Shown here piece after piece: positions 9,012 through 21,003 of a stretch of DNA of 64,000 bases. The stretch covers positions 1,861,001 through 1,925,000 of the forward strand of contig NZ_CP130322.1 in the NCBI RefSeq assembly GCF_033025475.1. Reading direction: 5' to 3'. This stretch comes from Sphingomonas sp. C3-2. Its GTDB lineage: Bacteria; Pseudomonadota; Alphaproteobacteria; Sphingomonadales; Sphingomonadaceae. The notes beneath the pieces were generated by a model. It made no database searches and had not been told where the DNA came from. It was given only the letters and a program-made list of their open reading frames with translations. Numbering within the stretch: the stretch's first letter is position 1; every line of letters starts with the position of its first letter. The position numbers and the translations under genes are program-made.

Positions 9012-9920
9012 TCAGTCGTGATGGCGGCCGAAATCGGCGGCCGCATCGTCCTGCCCCTGTTCGATGATGCTGCGGCGGATCGTGCGCGTGCGCGAGAACA
9101 GATCGAACAGCTCGTCGCCCTTGTCCCAGCGGATCGCCCGTTGCAGCGCGCTCAGATCCTCCGAGAAGCGCTGGAGCATGTCGAGCACGGCATCCTTGTT
9201 GGACAGGAAGACGTCGCGCCACATCGTCGGGTCCGATGCCGCGATGCGCGTGAAGTCGCGAAAACCGCCCGCCGAATATTTGATCACTTCGGATTGGGTG
9301 ACGGTTTCGAGGTCGGATGCCGTGCCCACGATCGTATAGGCGATGAGGTGCGGCAAATGGCTGGTGACCGCGAGCACCAGATCGTGGTGCTGCGGGTCCA
9401 TTCGTTCGACATTGGCGCCCAGCCGCCGCCAGAACTCCTCGACGCGCACCGTGGCCGTTTCGCTGGCCTCTGCGGGCGGGGTGACGATGCACCAGCGCTG
9501 GTGAAACAGCGTCGCGAACCCGGCATCGGGGCCGCTATGCTCGGTCCCCGCCACCGGGTGCGCGGGGATAATGCACGCATTCGGAAGCGCTTCGCTGAGC
9601 GCGGCGAGCACGCTCGCCTTGCACGATCCGACGTCGCTCACGATCGCATCAGCCGGCAGATCGGCGGCAATCGCCTCGCCCGCCTTGCCCATCGCGCCCA
9701 CGGGTACGCACAGGATCGCCAGATCGGCGTCGATCACCGCGCTACCGGCGGTGTCGGCAATGTCGTCGCACAGCGAAATCTCGCGCGCCCGCTCACGGAC
9801 GGCCGGATCGGCGTCGTAACCGGTCACGCGCACCGTCGGCATATATTGGTGCACGGCCCGGGCGACCGACGATCCGATCAAGCCCAGCCCGATCACGGTA
9901 ACGCGCGAAAATGGCAGCAT
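9012..9920 (-). CDS. tyrA: Prephenate/arogenate (cyclohexadienyl) dehydrogenase
   Basis: This enzyme oxidatively decarboxylates prephenate or arogenate in tyrosine synthesis. The 302-residue protein has an N-terminal NAD(P) Rossmann motif GLGLIGSS at about residues 11-18, then DVGSCKASVL, and the substrate-binding HPVAGTEHSG block. The C-terminal helical domain contains SHLPHLIAYTIVG and SAGGFRDFTRIA. There is no chorismate mutase or ACT domain. Its ATG overlaps the hisC stop by one base on the same strand. This fits the common alphaproteobacterial arrangement in which an aromatic/histidinol-phosphate aminotransferase precedes tyrA. Confidence 0.95.
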   Translation of the reverse strand: MLPFSRVTVIGLGLIGSSVARAVHQYMPTVRVTGYDADPAVRERAREISLCDDIADTAGSAVIDADLAILCVPVGAMGKAGEAIAADLPADAIVSDVGSCKASVLAALSEALPNACIIPAHPVAGTEHSGPDAGFATLFHQRWCIVTPPAEASETATVRVEEFWRRLGANVERMDPQHHDLVLAVTSHLPHLIAYTIVGTASDLETVTQSEVIKYSAGGFRDFTRIAASDPTMWRDVFLSNKDAVLDMLQRFSEDLSALQRAIRWDKGDELFDLFSRTRTIRRSIIEQGQDDAAADFGRHHD

Positions 9921-11020
9921 CAGCCGGCAGCCTCGGCCAGTTCGCGCAGCGCGTCTGCAACGCCGCGGGTTTCTTCCTCGGTGCCGATGGTGATGCGCAG
10001 CCCGTGGCCAAGCCCCTGCCCCGGCAGCCAGCGCGTGATATAGCCGCGCTCCATCAGCCCGTTATACGCGGCCTCCGCGGTCAGCGGCCCCTCGAACAGG
10101 ACGAGCAGGAAGTTCGCCTTGGACGGCACCGCGCGCAGCCCCTTATTGCCCAGCGATTCCACCTGTGCGGTGAACCAGGCCAGCCATTCGTCGTTATGCG
10201 CGCGGCTGCCGGCCACGAAATCATCGTCGGCAAAGGCGGCGATCGCGGCGTTCTGCCCGGCGGTCGTCACGTTGAACGGCGCGCGGATGCGGTGGAGCGC
10301 GTCGATGATCTCCGCCGAGGCATAGCCCCAGCCGATCCGCTCGGCGGCAAGCCCATAAATCTTGGAAAAGGTGCGCGTGACGAGCACGTTCGGCGCCGAT
10401 ACCGCAAGCGCAAGCCCGCCATCGTCGTCGGCTGCACCCAGATATTCGGCATAGGCCTGGTCGAGCACGAGGAGGACGTCGGCGGGAAGGCCGGCATGAA
10501 GCCGCGCGATCTCGGCGGCGGGGGTATAGGTGCCCGTCGGGTTGTTGGGATTGGCGACGAAGACGACGCGGGTGTTGGGCGTGACCGCGGCGAGCAGCGC
10601 GTCGACATCGGTCGCATAGTCCGTGTCGGGCGCGATCACCGGGGTGGCGCCCACGCGGCGCGTGGCGATTTCGTACACCGCAAAGCCATAGCGCACGAAC
10701 AATACTTCATCGCCCACGCCGGCAAAGGCGCCGGCGGCGAGGTGCAGGATCTCGTCCGAACCGGTGCCATAGATGACGCGCGCGGGATCAAGACCGTATT
10801 TCGCGGCGATCGCTTCGCGCAGCGCTGCGGCACTGGCATCGGGATAGCGCGACAGATTGGCGCCCCCGGCCGCGAAGGCTGCCTCCGCATGCTGGCTGGT
10901 GCCAAGCGGATTTTCGTTCGACGAAAGCTTGGCGACCTTGCGGCCGTCAGCGGTGGTGGAACGACCGGGAACATAGGGTGCGATGCCCTTGATCCAGTCC
11001 TTGGGGCGCGGTGCTGTCAT
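9920..11020 (-). CDS. hisC: Histidinol-phosphate / aromatic aminotransferase
   Basis: This 366-residue class II PLP aminotransferase has LSSNENPLG near residue 32, [17 protein letters not shown], the DQAYAEYLG block, the Schiff-base lysine in [16 protein letters not shown], and a C-terminal GLRITIGT box. It converts imidazole-acetol phosphate to histidinol phosphate. Coupling to tyrA suggests that it also, or mainly, serves tyrosine/phenylalanine transamination. Substrate choice cannot be settled from sequence. It is divergent from recF with a gap of about 120 bases. Confidence 0.93.
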   Translation of the reverse strand: MTAPRPKDWIKGIAPYVPGRSTTADGRKVAKLSSNENPLGTSQHAEAAFAAGGANLSRYPDASAAALREAIAAKYGLDPARVIYGTGSDEILHLAAGAFAGVGDEVLFVRYGFAVYEIATRRVGATPVIAPDTDYATDVDALLAAVTPNTRVVFVANPNNPTGTYTPAAEIARLHAGLPADVLLVLDQAYAEYLGAADDDGGLALAVSAPNVLVTRTFSKIYGLAAERIGWGYASAEIIDALHRIRAPFNVTTAGQNAAIAAFADDDFVAGSRAHNDEWLAWFTAQVESLGNKGLRAVPSKANFLLVLFEGPLTAEAAYNGLMERGYITRWLPGQGLGHGLRITIGTEEETRGVADALRELAEAAG

Positions 11021-11140
11021 GGTCGCCGCCTTAGAGGATCGAGCGGCGCTTGGGCAAGCAATCGCTTATGGGGGTATGATCGTTCACCACGCGCGAAAAA
11101 TCCATTCGCGCCCAGAACTTCCCCGGCCTAGAAGGCGGCC

Positions 11141-14771
<3,631 letters not shown>

Positions 14772-14774
14772 AGC

Positions 14775-14870
14775 ATGAAGCGGATGGTAGGCCGTTTCAT
14801 AAAAGAGAGAAATGTTTCAGAGAAAGTGAGAAACGAAGCTCGCTGGTTACAGGGGCGCTTGCGAAAATGA
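14775..14870 (+). CDS. Tiny ORF (31 aa) directly behind gyrB, doubtful
   Basis: An ATG three bases after the gyrB stop opens a 31-codon frame encoding a basic peptide that begins MKRMVGRFIKERN. Its stop overlaps the ATG of the next small ORF in an ATGA arrangement. Base composition drops sharply from that of gyrB. I recognise no family, and no ribosome binding site is obvious apart from the end of gyrB. It may be a leader peptide for the next ORF or chance. Confidence 0.25.
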   Translation: MKRMVGRFIKERNVSEKVRNEARWLQGRLRK

Positions 14871-15028
14871 GTAAATTACAAGTTATATTCATTTTTTCAT
14901 TGATGATGATTTCGCAAATTTTATTTGAAATTTATGGGGATCTTGTACCCTCATTCGTGAGGGTGATTGCACCTGCCTCAATTGTGCTCTTGGTCCATTT
15001 CATGGGAAAAGGAATGGCGATTAAATAA
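14867..15028 (+). CDS. Small hypothetical membrane protein (53 aa) in low-GC patch
   Basis: The ATG at 14867 overlaps the preceding tiny ORF and encodes 53 residues beginning MSKLQVIFIFSLMM. Two hydrophobic segments are visible, about residues 5-21 (QVIFIFSLMMISQILFEI) and about 31-46 (VRVIAPASIVLLVHFMG), with a short acidic turn between them and a basic end. By hand count G+C is 56 of 162 bases, roughly 35%, far below the surrounding genes. This suggests recent acquisition or a relic. I do not recognise a family. The two-helix layout resembles small membrane proteins but gives no function. Confidence 0.4.
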   Translation: MSKLQVIFIFSLMMISQILFEIYGDLVPSFVRVIAPASIVLLVHFMGKGMAIK

Positions 15029-15384
15029 AAAGTCGTGGGGGAGCGTCTGGGTCGGTGCGCGCAAACACGTCCACTTCGGGGCACTGACCGAGACGGGTAG
15101 CGTCGTTTCTTGTGATGGCTGCGGGCAATCACTCTGCAGCTATTTAGTTTTCGCGAATCTATTATCAGCCCTTCCCGACATGTGCCATTTTGCCGACGCC
15201 GCGCGGAAAGCCGTGCCGCACGGATGGTGAAGATCCGTACACCAACATTCTCAGAAACATTTTGTTACATGAATTGAAAGCATTAGCGGCTTTGCGCGCG
15301 TGCGCTCCGCCCGCGTGCGCCGGTGGTGATTCCTAACCTCCTATAATGACAGTGCTTTTCTAACGTCCCGAAAAGAGGACTTTC
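15029..15384. other. Gene-poor gap between small ORF and TorF porin
   Basis: This stretch of about 350 bases has mixed base composition. Short overlapping frames exist on the plus strand, but none has conserved residues or a good ribosome binding site. The last 60 bases look like the promoter and leader of the porin gene. No tRNA or strong terminator is visible. Confidence 0.4.
15342..15347 (+). promoter_or_regulatory. Candidate -10 box upstream of TorF porin gene
   Basis: A perfect TATAAT lies 38 bases before the porin ATG. An AGAGGA ribosome binding site follows closer to the start. No convincing TTGACA-like -35 box is found at the expected spacing, so this is only a candidate. Confidence 0.3.
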
Positions 15385-16098
15385 ATGCGCTTTGTCACTT
15401 CGTCGGGGCTTGCCCTGATCGCATTCCTATTGCCTGTCGCCGCTGCGGCTGAGACTGCCGCCGACACCCCCGAATTCACCGTTTCCGGCGCCGCTACCAT
15501 CGTCAGCGATTATCGCTTTCGCGGCGTTTCGCTGACCGGGAAGGATCCCGCCGTCCAGGCTACGATCAACCTCGCCCATGAAAGCGGCGTCTATATCGGC
15601 GCCTGGGGATCGTCGATCGACATGGGCGACCGCTACGGCGCCACCGAAATCGATTTCTATGCGGGCTGGGCGGGGAGCATCGCCCCGCGCACCGATCTCG
15701 ACATGGCGGTCGCCTATTACAGCTATCCCGGCGGCAGCGGCCCCGGAAAGATCGAATTTTTCGAGACCAGTGCCAAATTGTCGCACGATCTGGGCCCGCT
15801 CCGCACGACGCTGGGCATGAACTATAGCTGGGATCAGGCCGCGCTTGGCGACGACAATCTCTATCTTTACGGCGAAGCTGCCGCCTCCATTCCGGGGACG
15901 CCGCTCACATTGAAGGCGCGTGGCGGCCGCACCCGGGGCGCGCTCAGCCCCCGCGCCGGCAGCTATCATGACTGGTCGCTTGGCGCCGATGCGGGCTTCG
16001 GGCCGATCACGGTCGGCCTTGCCTATGTCGATACCGATCTCGGCCGCGGTGCCCGCGCCGATGGTGCTGCGCTGCTGTCCATCAGCGCCGCCTTCTGA
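15385..16098 (+). CDS. TorF-family putative outer-membrane porin (Gcw_chp domain)
   Basis: This 237-residue protein has an N-terminal signal peptide ([17 protein letters not shown]). It is followed by alternating amphipathic segments typical of a small beta-barrel, including [22 protein letters not shown] near the mature N-terminus, the hallmark of the Gcw_chp/TorF group, and it ends in Ala-Phe as outer-membrane proteins often do. The role is likely passive uptake or membrane structure. The substrate is unknown. It is preceded by an AGAGGA ribosome binding site and followed after 23 bases by a chemoreceptor gene on the same strand. Confidence 0.88.
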   Translation: MRFVTSSGLALIAFLLPVAAAAETAADTPEFTVSGAATIVSDYRFRGVSLTGKDPAVQATINLAHESGVYIGAWGSSIDMGDRYGATEIDFYAGWAGSIAPRTDLDMAVAYYSYPGGSGPGKIEFFETSAKLSHDLGPLRTTLGMNYSWDQAALGDDNLYLYGEAAASIPGTPLTLKARGGRTRGALSPRAGSYHDWSLGADAGFGPITVGLAYVDTDLGRGARADGAALLSISAAF

Positions 16099-16121
16099 CC
16101 CTTTCTGCTGGAGCGATTACA

Positions 16122-18272
16122 ATGAAAGAGCTTTTCAGTCGCATGCATATCGCAGGCAAGCTGATGACGGTCGCCGGGCTGGCGATCGCAACGCTGCTCC
16201 TGCTTGGGTTCACCGCCGTGGTTCTGCAGACCCGGTCGGCGGTCGGTGCCCTTTCCGATGAATCCGCGATCGCGCAGGCCGATGCCGAGGGCAATCAAGT
16301 CAAGGCCGATATCGCCGCTTTCGAAGCGACCGCACGCGCCATGGCCTCGGCGCTTGGCAAGCTGCACGCCGATGGTGCGCGCGACCGCAGCGTCGCGCTC
16401 ACCGTGCTCAAGACCGATCTTCTTGAATCGAAGATGGCGCTGGGCAGCTGGACGATGATCACCCCCGATCAATGGGATGGTCCCGATGCCGCAAAGATCG
16501 GTTCGGCCGGTTCGAACCGGCACGGCAATTTCACCCCCTATTGGGTGAAGAGCAGCACCGGCGCGCTCAATCAGGTGCCGATTGACGAGGAAGGGGCCTA
16601 TGAAAAGCCCTATTTCCGCACCGCGTTCGAAAGCGGCGAAGGCGCGATCGTCGATCCGTACAGCTTCGACGTCGACGGCAAGAGCGTGATGATGACGTCG
16701 ATCGCGCATCCTGTGCGCTCGGGCGATAGCGTGATCGGTGCCGCCGGGGTCGATATGGAACTGAGCAGCGTGTCCGAACGCCTCGGCGCGCTCAAGCCCT
16801 TCGGCACCGGCCGGGTCATGCTGCTGTCGGGCACCGGCGCCTGGGTGGCGAACCCCGATCCGGCGGCGCTCGGCAAACCCTATGCCGATCCGGGGCTTGA
16901 AGAGGTCAAGGCCGCGCTCGCCAGCGGCGAAACGCGCGTGCTCCCCAATCTCGATATCGACGGGGTGGCCATGCGCCGCGTGATCCGGCCGATCGCGCTC
17001 GATGGGCTCAACGCCACCTGGGGCCTGGTGCTCGACGTTCCCGAAGCGACGATTGCCGCGCCGGCGCGTGAAATGGCGTGGCAGCTTGTCATCGGCGGCT
17101 TGCTGATCGTCGGCGCGGTGCTTGCCAGCCTCTTTTATGCCGCGCGCAACATCATCGGGCGCCCGATGGCGGGGCTCAGCGACGCGGTCGACCGGCTGGC
17201 CAAGGGTGAGGATTGCACGATCCCGCAGCTCGAGCGTCAGGACGAAATCGGCACGATGGCGCGCGCGGCGGATGTCTTCCGTCTGGCGGCGGCCGAACGC
17301 GCCGAGGCGGATCACCGCGCGGCCGAGGAACAGCGTGTCGTCACCAGCGCGGTCGGCGCGGGGCTCGATGCACTCACCCATGGCAATCTCACCGCCGAGA
17401 TCACCGCACCCTTCCCCTCGGGCTATGCCGCGCTCAAGGAGAATTTCAACGCGGCGCTCGGCGAGTTGCGCCGGATGATCGGCGCGGTCGCGCACAGCGC
17501 GGGCGGCATCCGCTCGGGCTCGCAGGAAATCGCGCAGGCCTCCGAAGACCTGGCCCGCCGCACCGAAGCCAATGCGGCGAGCCTTGAGGAAACCTCGGCC
17601 GCGCTCGTCCAGATCGATCAGCGCCTCAAGGCCTCGGCGCAGGCCGCGTCGCAGACCGTGCGCCGCGCGGACGAAGCGCTCGAAACCGTCACCAGCGGCC
17701 GTGCGGTTGCCGGTGAGGCGGTGCAGGCGATGGACCGGGTGAGCGAAAGCGCCAAGGGCATCGATCAGGTGATCGAAGGCGTCGACAAGATCGCCTTCCA
17801 GACCCGCGTCCTTGCGATGAACGCGGCGGTCGAAGCCGGCCGTGCGGGCGATGCGGGCCGTGGCTTCGCAGTCGTCGCTGATCTCGTCTCGGCGCTCGCG
17901 ATGCGTGCTGAGGAAGAGGCCAAGCGCGCGCGCGATCAGCTCACCGTGACGCAGACCGACATCGTCACCGCGGTCGATGCCGTCCAGCGCGTCGACGGGG
18001 CGTTCGAAACCATTTCGGGCGGGGTGTCCGAAGTGCACATGCTGCTCGGCCAGATGGCCGAGGACAATCAGGTCCAGTCGTCGGCGATCACCCAGATCAG
18101 CGTGGCGGTGACGACGATGGACCAGTCGACCCAGCAGAACGCCGCGATGGTCGAGGAAACCTCCGCCGCCGCGCGCAACCTCACCACCGAGGCGGTCGCG
18201 CTCAACGATCAGGCCGCGCGCTTCGATACGGGTGCCGCGCAGACCGCGCCCCGGCTGTCCTCGGCGGCCTGA
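16122..18272 (+). CDS. Methyl-accepting chemotaxis protein with periplasmic dCache-like sensor
   Basis: This is a 716-residue transmembrane receptor. Helix 1 is at about residues 14-35 and helix 2 at about 325-345. Between them lies a periplasmic domain of about 290 residues with [19 protein letters not shown] and a GAAGVDMEL segment, as in dCache sensors. A HAMP domain (about 346-400), a second HAMP-like stretch and the coiled-coil signalling domain follow. The hairpin tip reads [20 protein letters not shown], where enteric receptors have [12 protein letters not shown] follows. No other chemotaxis gene is present here. A hairpin terminator follows the stop. The ligand is unknown. Confidence 0.93.
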   Translation: MKELFSRMHIAGKLMTVAGLAIATLLLLGFTAVVLQTRSAVGALSDESAIAQADAEGNQVKADIAAFEATARAMASALGKLHADGARDRSVALTVLKTDLLESKMALGSWTMITPDQWDGPDAAKIGSAGSNRHGNFTPYWVKSSTGALNQVPIDEEGAYEKPYFRTAFESGEGAIVDPYSFDVDGKSVMMTSIAHPVRSGDSVIGAAGVDMELSSVSERLGALKPFGTGRVMLLSGTGAWVANPDPAALGKPYADPGLEEVKAALASGETRVLPNLDIDGVAMRRVIRPIALDGLNATWGLVLDVPEATIAAPAREMAWQLVIGGLLIVGAVLASLFYAARNIIGRPMAGLSDAVDRLAKGEDCTIPQLERQDEIGTMARAADVFRLAAAERAEADHRAAEEQRVVTSAVGAGLDALTHGNLTAEITAPFPSGYAALKENFNAALGELRRMIGAVAHSAGGIRSGSQEIAQASEDLARRTEANAASLEETSAALVQIDQRLKASAQAASQTVRRADEALETVTSGRAVAGEAVQAMDRVSESAKGIDQVIEGVDKIAFQTRVLAMNAAVEAGRAGDAGRGFAVVADLVSALAMRAEEEAKRARDQLTVTQTDIVTAVDAVQRVDGAFETISGGVSEVHMLLGQMAEDNQVQSSAITQISVAVTTMDQSTQQNAAMVEETSAAARNLTTEAVALNDQAARFDTGAAQTAPRLSSAA

Positions 18273-18304
18273 TCCGCCGGGCAAACAGCCCAAGATCGTG
18301 CAGG

Positions 18305-18342
18305 CGCCCGCGGTTCGGTCAGGTCCGATCCGCGGGCGTTTT
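18305..18342 (+). terminator. Rho-independent terminator after the chemoreceptor gene
   Basis: A 9-bp GC stem (CGCCCGCGG at 18305-18313 with CCGCGGGCG at 18330-18338) is followed by TTTT. It lies 32 bases after the receptor stop and just before the convergent stop of the S9 peptidase gene. Confidence 0.75.
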
Positions 18343-18344
18343 GA

Positions 18345-20414
18345 TTATAGCGCCGGGGCCGGTGTCGCTGGCGATGTGCGGTATTTGCCGAACCAGTCGA
18401 GGATCGCCGAAGCCTTGGCCGCCGATTGCGACGGGCGCGCCGCGATTCCGCCGTGGCTGGCGCCGGGGATCTTCACCAGCGCGGTGGGCACGCCGCGCAG
18501 CTGGAGCGCCGAATAATATTGCTCGGACTCGCTCACCGGCGTGCGGTAATCCTCGCTGCCGACGACGACGAGCGTCGGGGTCTGCACATTGCCGACCAGC
18601 GACAGCGGCGAGCGGTTCCAGAACGCCATCGGGTCTTCCCACGGGAATTTGCCGAACCAGTAGCGTGAGAAATAGGGCGTGTTGTCCGCCGTCAGCGCAA
18701 AGCTGGCCCAGTCGATCACGGGTTTTTGCGTCGCGGCCGCCTTGAAGCGGTTGTTCTTGCCCACGATCCATGCGGTCAGCACGCCGCCGCCCGATCCGCC
18801 GGTGACGAACAGATTGTCGGGATCGGCATAGCCGCTCGCGATCGCGGCATCGACCGCGGCCATCAGGTCGTCATAATCCTCGCCCGGATATTTGTGATGG
18901 ATGAGGTTGGCGAATTCCTCGCCATAAGAGGTCGATCCGCGCGGATTGGTATAGAGCACGACATAGCCGGCGGCGGCATAGAGCTGGTTGTCGGTCGAAA
19001 AGCTGGGGCCATAGGCGGTGTGCGGCCCGCCATGGATTTCGAGGACGAGCGGATAGCGCTTGCCTGGCTGGTAATCGGGCGGGGTGACGATCCAGGCGGG
19101 CACCGGGCGTCCATCGGGCGCGGTGACCGCCAGTTCCTGCACCTGGCCAAGCGCCTTGGCGCCGAGCATATCCTCGTTGAGCCGTGTCAGGCGCCGCGTC
19201 TTGCCGCCCTGCACCACCGAAATATCGGCGGGGCGCAACGCACTGCCGCTGGTGAACGCCACCGTGCCGTTTTTCGAAACGCTGAAATCGCCGCCGCTAT
19301 AGGGGCGATCGAGCCCGCTTCCGGCCAGCCCCGTCGCGACCGCCGAAACCTTGCCGTCCAGCGTCACGCGGCCCACGCGGTTCTGCCCGCGCGCGTCGTA
19401 GAGGATATAGAGCGAGCGCCCGTCCGCCGCCCAGACCGCCTTGTCGATGCTCGTATCCAGCGCCTTGGTGAGCGAGCGCGATCCCGAACCGTCGCGGTTC
19501 ATCACGTACAGTTCGGCATTCTGATAGCCGAGCCGCTTGTCGTCGAACCCGATATAGGCGATCCGGCTGCCATCGGGCGAAATGGCGGGCGCGCCATCGG
19601 GTCCTTCGCGGCTGGTGAGCGCGGTCAGCGCGCCGGTGGCGATATCGAGCGCATGGATCTCGCTGTTCACCGGCTCGCGTTCCCAGTCCTTGGTGCGGAC
19701 CGCGCTGAAATAGAGCGTTTTGCCATCGGGCGCCCAGGCCAGCGGCCCGCCATCATGGACCGCGCCGAAGGTCAGCTGGCGCGGCGGCCCGCCTTCGGCC
19801 GATACGGTGAAGATATGGTCGAAGCCCGGCGTCACATAGCCGCCGCCGTCATTGCGGTAGACGACCTTGTCGATCACCTCGAGCGGGGGCGCCCAATTGG
19901 CGCCCTCGGGCTTGGCGGGTGCCTTGCCGAGCTTGGTCCCCTCGTCGGGCACCGTCATGATATAGGCGAGCCGCGTCCCATCGGGGGACCAGCTGATGCT
20001 TTGCGGGCTGTCGGGCAGGCCGGTTACGCGCGCCACCGCGCCCGTTTCCATCCAGCGGACGAACAGCTGCGGCGCATCGCCGTCACCGGCCGAGACATAG
20101 GCCAGCCGCTTGCCATCGGGGGACCAGCGCGGCTGGCTGTGCGCGCCCGGCCCGGCAATGAGCGGCGTGTGCGCGCCGGTGCGCGTATCGATCAGCCAGA
20201 TCGACGGGCGCGCCTTGTCGCTCATGATGTCGTTCGATCGGCGGACATAGGCGATCATGGCGCCATCGGGGCGGATCTGCGGATCGCTCGCCACCTCCAG
20301 CCCGAACAGGTCCTTGCCCTCGAAATAGCGGCTGGGGGTTTCGGCGGGCGCGGCGAATGCTGGTGCGGTTGTGGCGGCAAGGAGCACCGGAATTAGGCTG
20401 GCGCGAAACGGCAT
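18345..20414 (-). CDS. Secreted S9-family prolyl oligopeptidase-like serine peptidase
   Basis: The start is the ATG at 20414, which has GGGAGG six bases upstream and begins a clear signal peptide (MPFRASLIPVLLAATTAPAFA). The frame is open to 20471. The protein has 689 residues. WD40/beta-propeller-like repeats (SPDGTRLAYI, APDGKTLYFSAV, SPDGSRIAYIGF) precede a C-terminal alpha/beta hydrolase domain. Likely catalytic residues are Ser in GGSGGG (usually GGSYGG), Asp in VVGSEDYRTP and His in IPGASHGG. It probably trims peptides in the periplasm, like other acylaminoacyl-peptidase/dipeptidyl-peptidase relatives. It stands alone and divergent from the B12 operon. Confidence 0.93.
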   Translation of the reverse strand: MPFRASLIPVLLAATTAPAFAAPAETPSRYFEGKDLFGLEVASDPQIRPDGAMIAYVRRSNDIMSDKARPSIWLIDTRTGAHTPLIAGPGAHSQPRWSPDGKRLAYVSAGDGDAPQLFVRWMETGAVARVTGLPDSPQSISWSPDGTRLAYIMTVPDEGTKLGKAPAKPEGANWAPPLEVIDKVVYRNDGGGYVTPGFDHIFTVSAEGGPPRQLTFGAVHDGGPLAWAPDGKTLYFSAVRTKDWEREPVNSEIHALDIATGALTALTSREGPDGAPAISPDGSRIAYIGFDDKRLGYQNAELYVMNRDGSGSRSLTKALDTSIDKAVWAADGRSLYILYDARGQNRVGRVTLDGKVSAVATGLAGSGLDRPYSGGDFSVSKNGTVAFTSGSALRPADISVVQGGKTRRLTRLNEDMLGAKALGQVQELAVTAPDGRPVPAWIVTPPDYQPGKRYPLVLEIHGGPHTAYGPSFSTDNQLYAAAGYVVLYTNPRGSTSYGEEFANLIHHKYPGEDYDDLMAAVDAAIASGYADPDNLFVTGGSGGGVLTAWIVGKNNRFKAAATQKPVIDWASFALTADNTPYFSRYWFGKFPWEDPMAFWNRSPLSLVGNVQTPTLVVVGSEDYRTPVSESEQYYSALQLRGVPTALVKIPGASHGGIAARPSQSAAKASAILDWFGKYRTSPATPAPAL

Positions 20415-20599
20415 CGGAAACCTCCCATCGGATATTGCGGGCCAGAATGCTGTTTTCGCTGCCCGTTTCAAGCAAGTCGTTTCGTTTGCAGCAAAAGTTC
20501 ACGCAGCCTCTCGCCCTGTACCAAGCCCCCTTTTCGCGCGGCGGTTTTTGCCCTAACAGGCCGTCCGGGCGCCTTTACGGCGTCCGATACAGATCGCGC

Positions 20600-20805
20600 C
20601 GGTGCCCTTGATCGGGCTTAATTCGGGAATGCGGTGCGGGTGGCATGGCCATCCAAATCCGCGGCTGTCCCTGCAACTGTAAGCGGAGAGCGCGATGCAC
20701 TGGCCCTTTCGAGGGGCAGCCACTGGATCCGGGCCGAATGCGCCCATGATCTGGGAAGGTGTGCATCAAGCGAAGACCCGCGAGCCAGGAGACCTGCCGG
20801 CGTTG
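20600..20805 (+). promoter_or_regulatory. Cobalamin riboswitch (AdoCbl type)
   Basis: This element controls the following btuB operon by binding adenosylcobalamin in the nascent RNA. It shows the opening CGGTGCCC paired region, GGGAATGCGGTG, the core GGCTGTCCCTGCAACTGTAAGCGG, the GCCACTGG segment and the 3' B12 box GAGCCAGGAGACCTGCCGG at 20782-20800. These are in the canonical order. Boundaries are approximate because the outer stem was judged by eye. The gap from 20472 to 20600 upstream presumably holds the promoter. The downstream 200 bases form the expression platform. Confidence 0.93.
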
Positions 20806-20962
20806 CGGTCGCTCTTGCCTCGGTCCAGGGGATGGCCAAGGCACGGTTGTTTCTCCGTCTGAGCGACGAACCATGTGGCTGGGGCCGCATCGGTGCCTGT
20901 CGGCGAGCGCCCGTCGCGCCCGTTTGCCGACGCGCGCCGACCGTTCGTTCGCGCACGGCACG

Positions 20963-20995
20963 CCCCCGCCCGTCCGATTTGCTCAGGCGCGGGGG
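20963..20995 (+). promoter_or_regulatory. Hairpin sequestering the btuB ribosome binding site
   Basis: CCCCCGC (20963-20969) pairs with GCGGGGG (20989-20995). The 3' arm holds the only purine-rich Shine-Dalgarno candidate, eight bases before the btuB ATG. This looks like the expression platform of the cobalamin riboswitch, acting on translation rather than by termination, since no T run follows. The alternative pairing that would free it was not folded. Confidence 0.6.
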
Positions 20996-21003
20996 AAACA
21001 GAA

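Noticed and set aside
14967..15230. 87-codon frame in the gap after gyrB
   Set aside because: It overlaps the better small membrane ORF in another frame, has no ribosome binding site and no recognisable motif.
16023..18293. 756-codon open frame on the minus strand
   Set aside because: It is antisense to the chemoreceptor gene. Composition is typical of a reverse-frame shadow.
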